Source of the DNA: UBA7396 sp964404065
GTDB lineage: Bacteria > Patescibacteriota > Gracilibacteria > BD1-5 > UBA6164
Reading direction: 5' to 3'
DNA length: 8,582 nucleotides
NCBI GenBank assembly: GCA_964404065.1
Contig: CAYOIP010000044.1
Coordinates: forward strand, 1 to 8,582
The notes below the pieces were generated by a model. That model saw nothing but the letters and a program-made list of their open reading frames with translations. It made no database searches and was not told where the DNA came from. Every line of letters begins with the position of its first letter. The stretch's first letter is position 1. Positions 1-7,438 of this stretch are shown here, one piece after another. A program made the translations under genes and the position numbers.

Positions 1-213
1 TTTTAAAGATTCAAAATCTGTTATCTGTTCATGTTCAGCAAATCTACCATTTGGAGAAACTTCAAAACCAAATTTCTCAAACCAATATGGTGGATTATAT
101 CAGGTAAAAAATTCATTAGCACCTCAAGCTACTAAATCAGAAATATATTTTTCAACATCTTTTGCATTTTTACCTTTTGTCGAAAATCAAAGTCACACTA
201 TTTTTTTAAACAT
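1..213 (-). CDS. Peptidase U32-like protein, N-terminal part (cut by window edge)
   Basis: Only the first 71 codons are present; the gene runs off the left edge. The protein begins MFKKIVGLGFSTKGKN and continues through an EKYISDLVAGGANEFFTGY segment, then SPNGRFAEHEQITDFESLK. The pattern of a helix, 'xGAxEFFxGY', an N-x-R and then an 'xxSFEELK'-like stretch recalls the start of the U32 peptidase/collagenase-like family, a TIM-barrel group whose members include RNA- and cofactor-modifying enzymes. This is a family recollection, not a search result. Four glycines, including those in VGLG and AGG, are written TGA. There is no Shine-Dalgarno sequence upstream of the ATG. It lies downstream of the giant gene on the same strand but is separated from it by a terminator, so it is probably a separate unit. 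Confidence 0.6.
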
Positions 214-233
214 AAATAAAGATTATGATGTAT

Positions 234-292
234 TGTAGAGAACGAATATTTTCCTTCTTCATTTTTAGGAATGAAAATATTCATTCCCTACA
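234..292. repeat. Palindromic intergenic element (20-bp imperfect inverted repeat)
   Basis: Arms at 234-253 and 273-292 are inverted copies matching at 18 of 20 positions, with a 19-nt loop. The outer ends read TGTAG...CTACA. Both mismatches become G-U wobbles in minus-strand RNA, so that transcript would be paired along the whole arm; on the plus strand they are A-C mismatches. There is no T-run next to the arms, so it is not an ordinary terminator. It looks like a small REP/MITE-type palindrome in the 5' region of the U32-like gene. Confidence 0.6.
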
Positions 293-312
293 TATTTTCA
301 CCATTATACTTA

Positions 313-346
313 TAAAAAAAATCTTACAAATTTTTGTAAGATTTTT
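313..346 (-). terminator. Rho-independent terminator of the giant gene
   Basis: A perfect 14-bp inverted repeat (317-330 with 333-346, core ATCTTACAAA/TTTGTAAGAT) has a 2-nt loop as drawn. On the minus strand it is followed by a T-run from the A-run at 314-320. It overlaps the stop codon of the giant gene, so termination follows translation directly. Confidence 0.8.
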
Positions 347-3300
347 ATAATTTTTCTCTAGTCATCATCCTTAAAATATCTCTTTGATTTTTCTCAAAAC
401 TATCTTCGTGAAGCAAATCTTTTTGATGAGTTCAAAAATTTGTTTTATTCTCTACTAAATGAGTAAATTCATGAGTTACAAGTTCAATTATTTTATAATT
501 TTCATACGTCTTATATTCTTCCCAAAATCTGACATTGAAGTTAAAATAGATATTTCAATTTCTATCAAATCCATAATCAACAGCTCTTATTTCATCTTTA
601 TCTTGCCTTTTATAAAATCAAAATTCTATTTCACAACCAAAAAGTCTTTTAGTTAATTTTCAAAATCTTTCTTGTACTTTTGATAAAAATTCTTTTTTTT
701 CATTATCATCTTTTACATATAATTCTTGTCTATCTCAATTTTCCATAGTTGCATTTAAACTTTCAGCATCATGATGTCTAATATAAGGATTATTTGTATG
801 TTTTCTTAAAGCAAGTTCATCATCTCTTTTCTTTTTTAATTCCCTGATACTTATTTTTTCTCACTTGCTTTCTATTTGTAAGCAAATCAGATATTGAACC
901 AAAGCATTTTTATCTTGAAGTTTTTGTATATCCTCTAGAGTTAAAACTCAACCATTATTTACTTTTTCAGCTAGTCATACTATTTCTCTACTAAATTCTC
1001 TTTCGTACATATCAAGTCACATATAATCAAGTGGCATCATTGGTATTTGAAATTTATGATCAAGATAATCTTTCACGATTTGTCTAGTAAATATATTGAA
1101 AATATGTGGTCTTAAAATCTCAATATCTTCTTCAAAATCACTCACTGCATTTCTAGTTTTTGTAAGTTCAATTCATGATGGTAAATCAAGTGAATATCAA
1201 CCAGATTTGACATATTCTCTTATCCAGTCAGGAAAGAAATTAGTGTATCAATCTTTTATATCACTGATAAATAAATTATCTTTTGTAAATCTTTCTTTTT
1301 TGTCTTTATTTTGTTTCAAACTGAGAGTTCAAAGATTTCAAACTTTTTCTGTTTGTAAAAGTTTTACATCACTTGAATTAAAAATATTTTTTCAGTTATA
1401 ATTTAACCTTATATCATCTACATTTCAAACATATTTTGACATGTTTTGTAGTCAAACAAGTGCTCAAATATTTCATCAAACTCATTTTTCCTCATCAACT
1501 CTTTCTATAACTGTTCAAGTAAATTGTTCATCTTTTATATCATAATTTATATCAAAATCTATTAAATCATGATTTTCGCTGTATATTGGAATAAGTTTTA
1601 TGTAAGTTGTTTTTCAGTTTCCAGTGCTTGTTTTTACATTCACTTCACTTGCTCATATTGCTAGAGAATAAAATCATTGTCCAAACATTCAGGTTGCAGT
1701 TTCGTCTCACTGCTTACCTGACTTCCCAGGAGTAAGTAAATATTTAAATACTTCATAAGGTGTCATTCAAATATTATCAGTAATTTTTGAAATCCAGTTT
1801 CAATTATTTTGGTAAAAGTCAATATTTACTTCATCAATATTTTCAGAATTATTTCCGTTTCTTTTTGCTTTTAGAATAGCGTCACGAGAGTTTTGAACGA
1901 CTTCTCTTAGCCATATCATTGAGCTTCTATCTTGCCCATCAATAGTGGAAGTAATTTGCCTCCCAAATAAAGTTCTGTCTTTTAGTTCTTGTGTAATTTT
2001 TCTTTTTAATTCTTGCAAAATAGTTTTTTCATCTGAGTTTGGTATATCTTCTATATCGTCTGGAAAGTTTTTTGAAATTCAGATTATATCAGTTAGTGCA
2101 AGATTTTCTGTACTTTCAAATATTATTTCCCTATCTTTTTCGGCCAAAAATTCTCATCATTTACAAAGAAATTCTATAAATGCTAGTGTTTTTGGAGAAT
2201 AGTTTGAAAGGTTGAGTTGAGAATTGTTTGATTTTAATCAAGATAAATCAATTTCAAATTCATGATTATATTCTATTCAATCTATTTTTACATATCATAT
2301 TTTTATTATTCAATCATTAAGATGATAAAAATTAGCTAAATTTTCAAACTCTAACTTACCTTTTATTCATATTTGTTTATCTCAATAGTAAAGAGAAAAA
2401 GTTCAATTTTTATTTTGTACTTGAAATAAAATATTTCAATTTATTTCTTGAGGATGATTAACTCATTCTATATCTAATTTTGAAAAAATATAATCATAGA
2501 GTTTATCGCGCCCTTCTTCTCTATAAATTCTCAAATATTCACTTTCTGGTTTTTGAGTTTCTAGAGTGTTTAAGTTTATAAAAACTAAATCACTATTGTG
2601 AAAGATAGCTATTATTCACTTACTTGATTCAATAGATTGTATTTTCACATCACCTTCTCAAACAATATCACTAAACTTATAAATTTTTCATCAGTAATAA
2701 AATTTTCAATCATCCCCAAATTCTAAGAATATTTTTCATTTTATAACGCTTAATCTATCCATATGCCTATAAATTTTTCTTCCATCAATTTCTTGCTGTT
2801 CTTCTCATATGTAAAACTTATATGCTGCTGGCATTCAAGCCTCTACTATATACGCAATAGTTCAATTATATTCATAAACTGATATTACTTTCTCGTGTGG
2901 TTGGAGTAATTTATTTTTTATATACTTTTTTAATTCATCTCTTCACCTTTCCCTATAAATCCTCAAATATTCACTTTCTGGTTTTTTATCAAATTTTCTA
3001 ACATCTATTTCAATAACTTCAAAATAAGTTCCTCCTCATTTTATAAATCAATTTTCAAAACTAATATCCCATACTTTTTTTCAATTATATATTAAATTAT
3101 CTCAATAATAGATTTTCATTCAATTTGTATATTCTTCTACAACGACAATATTATTATTTAATATTTTTAAAGACCTAACTCTTTCAAAATCCTTTTTTCA
3201 TGCTACTTCAAATAACTTATCTCATAAATAAAAATTAAATTTTCAATCTTTATTTAAAACCATATATAATATATTATCATTATATTCTATATAATGAGCA

Positions 3301-5717
3301 GTTAATTGATATCAATTTCACCAACTTTTTACATAATTATACAATCAACTTGATCAATGAGTTTTCCAAGCTAAAAGTGCTTTATTTTCACTTTCTTTTT
3401 CTTCCTCCTCAACTTCCTCTCACTCAAAATGCGCAAAAAGTGTTTTTATATCACTTTCACTTAAATCATCAAATTCATCTAAATATTCAGCAATATATTT
3501 TGCATTTTTTTCGTCATTTAATAACTCCATAATTTGAAGTAAGTATTTTTCTGGGTTAGAAATATCTTGAATTTTTAAAGTAAATTTTCTAAAAATACCA
3601 AGTATTTCTTTTGAATTTTCTAAAGCAAAGTTGTAAAATTTTTCGTAAAAATTTTGTCAAATAATTTTTTCTGAATCCCAAACTCTTGTATTTGTATTAC
3701 ATAAATATAAAAATACTATTTTTTCATATGATAAATTTATACAATCTAAAATAAATTGCCGACTTATATTTATATTATTATTTATATATTCTATTGGTTC
3801 TAATATAGAGACTTTTATAGTATGCTCACTGAAAAATTCTCAAAATTCTTCTAAAAGTCTTTTTAAATTATTTACATATTCTTCAAGTTGTTTTTGATTT
3901 ATATTTTGATTTTCTCACTCTGAAATTGAATCTTTTAATTTTATATTTTCTTTTCCTTCCACACTTTCATCATCCTCAATCACTCCATAAAAAACTATAT
4001 CATCTCACTTTTCATACCCAGTATTGAGATTTACTTGCGCATTTATTTTATCTAAATCATCTTGATTCCCTGTATATTTAGCATTCACTAAAACAAATCA
4101 GTTTCCTATGAGATAATCATATTCTGCTTCTTCGCTAAAATCTATTTGATAAAAAGAAACTTTTGCATTTTTTATATTTTTTAGTTTTTGAACTCAAGGA
4201 ATTTTTTTGACATCAAAATTTAAGAAAATTGGATCAACAAAGACTATATCATCACTACCCGATAATATTTTTTGTAATCCCGGAATTGCTGGTAAAATCG
4301 TTTTTCCTTTTGATTCTAAGTTTTCTTTTAATTTTTTAAACTCCTCTTTTGCTACTTTATCTATATCATATTTTGACTTTGTTGATACTTTTGAAGATTC
4401 TCTTGATTTTAAGTGTTTTATGATTTTTCAAACTATTTCTAAAAGCATGATTTTTTCTCTATCATCCTCTACTTTTAGAGAAATCTTTTCTAAAATATGC
4501 TTTAGTGAAACAACAACTTCTCTTGTTAGTTGTATCTCATTTCTTGACTCTGGTACCCAAGAAAAACTTGGTAATTCCAAACAAAATTCACTTATATCAT
4601 ATGAAGTTATCCCTTCAAAACTTTCTATTAAGACTCCTCAAACTTGTAGTCTAATTTCAGTTTTTTGCATAATTTTTTCTCAAGATTTTTTTATTTCTTT
4701 TTTTCAGCCTTCAAATCTTTTATAGAAAAATGCTGTTTCTCCGAGAGTATTTTTTTCAAGTTCCTGATCACTCATAGCATCAGGATTTACTCTCTTTTTT
4801 CAGGTTGATTGTGGTTGAAGAAGTTTTTCTGACAAATCCTCTGCACTCATTCATACTCAATTATCTATAACTTTAAATCAGTTTTCATTTATCTCTATAT
4901 ACACGCTTTCGGTTGGATTTTGCAATAACTCTCAGTTGTAATAATTATAAATTCATAAATTATTTAATTTATCTCAGTTTAAGAAAATATTCACTCTCTT
5001 ATTGGTTTTAAAAGCATTTATAACAAAAGCTTTTAGACTTTCTATTTCATCTTCATTTAATTCTTTTTTCAATTCAATTTCTGTTCCAGAACTTTGTTTT
5101 TCTACTCAAACACTTCAAACTTTATTTACTCAGTTTTGTTCAACTAAAGAAAGTAAAAATCATTTTTCTCAAGATTTTTTTGACTTAACTTTCAGTTCAG
5201 CATTTCATCATTTTAAAAATTTTAATGCTTGATAAAATCACTCTCCAAATCTTCAAATAGTTTTTTCACTACTAGTTGCATCAATTGCATTAGCAACCAA
5301 CTCAACAATTCACTGCGCTATATATTCTCATTGATTTTTTATAAGTTTCCCTACTTCTGGTCACTTATATCATTTTGGAAGTTTTGTTTTTGGTTTTGAT
5401 TTTTTAAAAGTTTTTAGAAAATAATCATAATCTATTTCTTCTCAAGAAGTCATGATTTTTTCTGTAAATGCATTGAAGATATCTAAATCCATATATCTTG
5501 GAAGTCAAAGATATTCTCTATAATCAGCTAAAAACAAAAACCGGTTTATATGATTTGTACTTTCATATTCTTTTTTTAATTCTTCATTTTTTGAAATTAT
5601 TTTTCTTACTTGATTTCTTTTAGCAAAAATAAGTTTTGAAAAACTCTCCACATTTTGTAGAGTTTGTCCTAATTCTCTTGTAATTTCATCAAAAATTTTT
5701 GTCTTTTTATTTGTCAT
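345..5717 (-). CDS. Giant 1,790-aa multidomain protein: permuted GHKL ATPase + beta-rich repeats + second GHKL ATPase + HExxH
   Basis: I do not recognise this as a named family. I checked every codon from ATG 5717 to TAA 345-347: there is no in-frame TAA or TAG, and the dozens of TGA codons read as glycine. Order: helical N-terminus (1-127); GHKL module 1 with permuted motifs (about 128-400); mixed and helical region (400-766); acidic linker (767-777, EEVEEEEKESE); three beta-rich repeats (about 778-1160); GHKL module 2 (about 1255-1530); helical and charged region; HEFTH at 1749-1753 near the end. No signal peptide or membrane span is visible, so it is probably cytosolic. GHKL modules bind ATP in Hsp90, MutL, MORC and histidine kinases; with no kinase or MutL C-terminal parts, a chaperone- or clamp-like ATPase is the closest analogy. 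It has its own promoter and terminator and no Shine-Dalgarno sequence. Substrate and process are unknown. Confidence 0.9.
393..500 (-). other. C-terminal HExxH zinc-metallopeptidase-like motif of the giant protein
   Basis: Residues 1740-1775 contain H1749-E1750-F-T-H1753, the zinc-binding and catalytic signature of zincin peptidases. It lies in a predicted helix (IIELVTHEFTHLVE) preceded by strands (GNIYFNFNVRFWEEY), as zincins usually arrange it. The third zinc ligand cannot be assigned; H1770, E1771 and D1772 in LLHED are candidates. The protein ends 37 residues after the motif, which is short for a gluzincin, so it could be a degenerate or minimal domain. Confidence 0.55.
1128..1955 (-). 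other. GHKL (Bergerat) ATPase module 2, canonical motif order
   Basis: Residues about 1255-1530. The N-box is WLREVVQNSRDAIL, with E1272, N1276 (the Mg/ATP asparagine) and D1279. G1 is ITDNIGM with D1314 and G1317. The lid is LLTPGKSGK. G2 is GMFGQGFYS with G1343, G1346 and G1348. A beta-strand run follows, then a conserved L1512-P-S-x7-R1522-N1523 motif. The order N, G1, lid, G2 is that of Hsp90 and MutL. G1 is one residue short of the usual DxGxGM, having DNIGM. G1317, G1343 and G1348 are written TGA. Confidence 0.85.
2517..2552 (-). repeat. Direct repeat copy (second, encodes KPESEYLRIYREE)
   Basis: Bases 2523-2552 match 2955-2984 at 29 of 30 positions; the pair is 432 nt (144 codons) apart inside the giant gene. 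The encoded block is KPESEYLRIYRE in both copies. Such near-identity at DNA level, amid otherwise diverged repeat units, points to recent duplication or gene conversion. Confidence 0.85.
2949..2984 (-). repeat. Direct repeat copy (first, encodes KPESEYLRIYRER)
   Basis: Partner of the copy at 2517-2552, 432 nt away and in the same frame (residues from K912, against K1056 in the other copy). The flanking codons diverge quickly on both sides. Confidence 0.85.
4518..5336 (-). other. GHKL (Bergerat) ATPase module 1, permuted motif order
   Basis: Residues about 128-400. The N-box is GIVELVANAIDA, with E139, N143 and D146. Only 12 residues after N143 comes a G2 motif, G155-R-F-G158-E-G160-FY, followed by strands (AELKVKSKKSGEKGF) that align with those after G2 in module 2. 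G1, VID285-N-G287-V-G289-M, appears only at 285, followed by a lid-like STGKK at 304. The module ends with L382-P-S-x7-R392-N393, the same motif and spacing as module 2. The order is thus N, G2, G1, lid. Glycines 155, 160, 287 and 289 are TGA codons. Confidence 0.8.
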
Positions 5718-5746
5718 AAAGTTTTTATTTCAAATTATTCTTTACA

Positions 5747-5775
5747 ATTTTACCATAAATTTGAATTTTAAGCAA
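5747..5775 (-). promoter_or_regulatory. Predicted promoter of the giant gene
   Basis: On the minus strand TTGCTT (5770-5775) and TAAAAT (5747-5752) are separated by 17 nt. A TG one base upstream of the -10 makes it an extended -10. It lies between the bS21 terminator and the giant gene's ATG, leaving a leader of roughly 25 nt without a Shine-Dalgarno sequence. Confidence 0.55.
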
Positions 5776-5783
5776 AAAAGACA

Positions 5784-5809
5784 CAAAAAAATCTTCACTT
5801 GAGTGAAGA
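5784..5809 (-). terminator. Rho-independent terminator of the bS21 gene
   Basis: Inverted repeat TCTTCACT (5792-5799) and AGTGAAGA (5802-5809). On the minus strand it is followed by a run of seven T. It starts 8 nt after the bS21 stop codon. Confidence 0.85.
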
Positions 5810-5817
5810 CCTTTCTA

Positions 5818-6018
5818 TTAGAAATACACTTTGTTGTTTAACTCTCTGTATTTAGATCTAATAATAGCTTTTTCTCTTAATTTTCTTCCTGATAAATCTC
5901 TAATTGCATATCTTTCGGCTTTAATTTTGTTTGCAATTCTAGATTGGAAAAATAATTTTTTGTATCTAAGAATAAGTTTATCATTAGTTTCTCATTCGTT
6001 TCTAACAGCGTAAATCAT
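5818..6018 (-). CDS. rpsU: Small ribosomal subunit protein bS21-like
   Basis: The gene encodes 66 residues starting MIYAVRNEGETNDKLILRYK, followed by a strongly basic helical tail (KIKAERYAIRDLSGRKLREK and AIIRSKYRELNNKVYF). Length, the early N-E-x(4)-L-x-RYKK block, and a middle segment with aromatic and lysine/arginine residues fit bS21, which sits near the 3' end of 16S rRNA by the anti-Shine-Dalgarno and helps mRNA recruitment. G9 is a TGA codon. The start is fixed by a strong Shine-Dalgarno sequence six bases upstream. It is monocistronic, with a terminator just downstream and a promoter divergent from rbfA. The family assignment rests on pattern, size and basicity, without a search; another small basic ribosomal protein is the main alternative. 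Confidence 0.78.
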
Positions 6019-6024
6019 TTTTCT

Positions 6025-6032
6025 ACCTCCTT
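6025..6032 (-). promoter_or_regulatory. Strong Shine-Dalgarno sequence of rpsU
   Basis: Minus-strand AAGGAGGT, a perfect match to the anti-Shine-Dalgarno core, lies 6 nt before the ATG at 6018. None of the other five genes with a visible start and upstream region has a comparable site, which makes this one stand out and decides the start codon. Confidence 0.88.
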
Positions 6033-6059
6033 AAAGATAGTTAGTTATAAAGTGTCATC

Positions 6060-6086
6060 ATTTTATTTAAAAATTAAATTTGTCAA
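6060..6086 (-). promoter_or_regulatory. Predicted rpsU promoter
   Basis: A minus-strand consensus -35 TTGACA (6081-6086) and TAAAAT (6060-6065) are 15 nt apart, shorter than the optimal 17. A weaker alternative -10, TATAAC, lies nearer the gene. The -35 overlaps the rbfA -35 on the other strand. Confidence 0.45.
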
Positions 6087-6107
6087 ATAGAAAGTAATAA
6101 ATACAAT
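6080..6107 (+). promoter_or_regulatory. Predicted rbfA-ftsQ operon promoter
   Basis: TTGTCA (6080-6085) and TACAAT (6102-6107) with a 16-nt spacer. Transcription would start near 6114, giving a leader of about 20 nt with no Shine-Dalgarno sequence before the rbfA ATG at 6135. Confidence 0.6.
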
Positions 6108-6134
6108 ACAAAAAATAATAATTAACAATCTAAA

Positions 6135-6476
6135 ATGAATGAAACAAGACTTAAAAAAATGAATTCTATGCTAAAAGAATTAGTTTGAAATATAATACTT
6201 GAAAATACTTTTGAAATACAAAGCGATTTCTGACTAATAACAGTAAATAGCGTAGAACTAGCTCCAGATATGTCATATCTTGATATTTTTGTTAGTTCTA
6301 TAAAAAACTCTGAATTGCTTTGTAAATCTTTGGCAAATTATGCTCAAATCATAAAAGAAGGGATAAACAAAGAAATTACTCTTAGAAAAACTCCAATAAT
6401 TAGATTTAGATACACTGATGAAATGGAATTTTCTACTGATTTATTACAAAAAATTAATTCTCTAGAAATAAAATAA
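6135..6476 (+). CDS. rbfA: Ribosome-binding factor A
   Basis: RbfA is a small KH-fold protein that binds the immature 30S subunit and helps process and fold the 16S rRNA 5' helix. The 113-residue product has the family layout. There is an N-terminal helix (MNETRLKKMNSMLKELVG). The hallmark strand-turn follows: FGLITVNSVELAPDMSYLDI matches the usual 'lg.vTVt.VevSpDLsyA.vyvs', including the conserved P-D-x-S. The C-terminal TPIIRFRYTDEMEFSTDLLQKI matches 'P.l.F.yDes.e.g.ri..lL..i'. Two glycines (G18 and the G in FGL) are TGA; reading TGA as stop would leave only the C-terminal two thirds. The chosen ATG gives the usual RbfA length. It is the first gene of an operon with the FtsQ-like gene two bases downstream. 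Divergence from rpsU places two 30S-related genes side by side. Confidence 0.92.
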
Positions 6477-6478
6477 TT

Positions 6479-7438
6479 ATGGAAAAAATTAAAGACTTTA
6501 TAGAAAAATATAAAAACATCATTTCTAATTTTAAATTCAAAAAAAATATTAGAAAAGAAAAAAGCAAACTCTATGTTCAAGAAAACTTTCAAACTAAATA
6601 TAAATCTAAAAGAAATAAGTTTAAACTTTTTACATCAAAACTTGAGTTTGAAAACACTTTTAATGAGATAAAAAAGATAAATATTTATTATTATATTATC
6701 TGAGTTTTTTTGATTTTATCAAGCTTATATGTTTTATTTTTTTCTCATTATTTTTCAATTAAAAATATTGATATAATTAGGCAAGATGATATCATAAACA
6801 TAGATTTATCTTATAAATCTATAGAAAATATTAGATATAAACCTATTTTATTTGTAGATAAGATAAGTGTCCAAAAAAGTTTAATAACTCACCAACCAAA
6901 TATTAAAGAAGTTTATATTAGAAAAATTCTTCCAGATAACATAAAAATAATTCTTACTTCTTATCCTAGTAATTTTATTTTTCAAAATGATAGTAAATTC
7001 TATGAAATAACTGATAACTGAGTTGTAATTCCAACAAAACAAAAAGAAAATTTAACAAAACTAAATATAAAAACAGTTTCAAATATTTGAGTTTTGGATT
7101 ATAAAAAAATATTTAATTGAGAATATATAGTAAAAATAAAAGAAATTTTAGATATTATAAAACAAAAAAATTCTTTTTTAAAAATATCTGATTTAACTTA
7201 TTATAAAAAAGAAGCCGAATTGCATATAAAAGACCAAAGTTGAACTATTATAATTTTTGATTTAAATAAAAATACCTCTGTTCAAGTTGAAAAACTAAAT
7301 ATTTTTTATAAAAAATATGCAAATCAGATAAAATACTGAATAATTTATCTAGATTTAAGAATAAATGAAAAAATTATTTATTGCGCAAGAGATTCTGAGT
7401 TTCAATGCAAACAAAATCTAAAAAGTATTTATGAATAA
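6479..7438 (+). CDS. ftsQ: FtsQ-like POTRA-domain membrane protein
   Basis: A 319-residue, single-pass membrane protein. A basic cytoplasmic N-terminus (about 1-66, rich in K and R) precedes one membrane span (about 67-90, YYYIIGVFLILSSLYVLFF). Next comes a POTRA-type domain: FSIKNIDI at the start, then PNIKEVYIRKILPDNIKIIL, the typical 'p.i..v.v.+..P.ti.I.v.E' segment. It continues as FYEITDNGVVIP, equivalent to FtsQ's 'y.lD..G.vi', and the beta-rich FtsQ/DivIB domain reaches to the end. FtsQ/DivIB links early and late divisome proteins at the septum. Five or more in-frame TGA codons, one inside the membrane span, read as glycine. It is likely translationally coupled to rbfA (2-nt gap, no Shine-Dalgarno). 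A generic POTRA protein of another role cannot be excluded. Confidence 0.8.

Larger units (their letters stand above)
2238..3386 (-). other. Beta-rich ~140-residue internal repeats (propeller-like) of the giant protein
   Basis: Residues about 778-1160 contain three related units. Each opens with a helical block: LLAWKTHGSSGLYNYV (from about 781), EYLRIYRERGRDELKKYI (from about 916) and EYLRIYREEGRDKLYDYI (from about 1060). Each continues with short strands and turns of the type 'NGxIxYxVxNKDGKFxFYxGDKxxxxxGK'. The alternation of strands and G/N/D turns suggests a beta-propeller or WG-repeat-like binding surface. The fold assignment is inference; the repetition is visible directly. Confidence 0.65.

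Noticed and set aside
459..2202. Several plus-strand open frames of 60-100 codons
   Set aside because: All are antisense shadows of the giant gene, with Phe/Ser/Ile-rich composition and no recognisable motifs.
4207..4725. A 172-codon plus-strand open frame inside the giant gene
   Set aside because: It lies antisense to a continuous minus-strand coding frame with clear GHKL motifs. Its protein is low-complexity Phe/Ser, a mirror of Lys/Glu codons. No promoter or Shine-Dalgarno sequence precedes it.
345..5717. Reading the giant region as many small genes or a decayed pseudogene
   Set aside because: This appears only if TGA is a stop. Every in-frame stop-like codon is TGA, none is TAA or TAG, and many of the TGAs sit on invariant glycines, so it is an intact gene under code 25.
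345..5717. Calling the giant gene htpG, mutL, gyrB or a histidine kinase
   Set aside because: Only the GHKL motifs are shared. Length, permuted order, repeats and the HExxH end do not fit any of these proteins.
6019..6059. Riboswitch or ribosomal-protein leader structure in the rpsU 5' region
   Set aside because: The leader is about 40 nt and A+T-rich, with no stable hairpin that I can see. The strong Shine-Dalgarno alone explains the likely control.
6344..6592. Minus-strand 82-codon open frame across the rbfA-ftsQ junction
   Set aside because: It is antisense to two well-supported genes, is Phe/Asn-rich and has no initiation signal.
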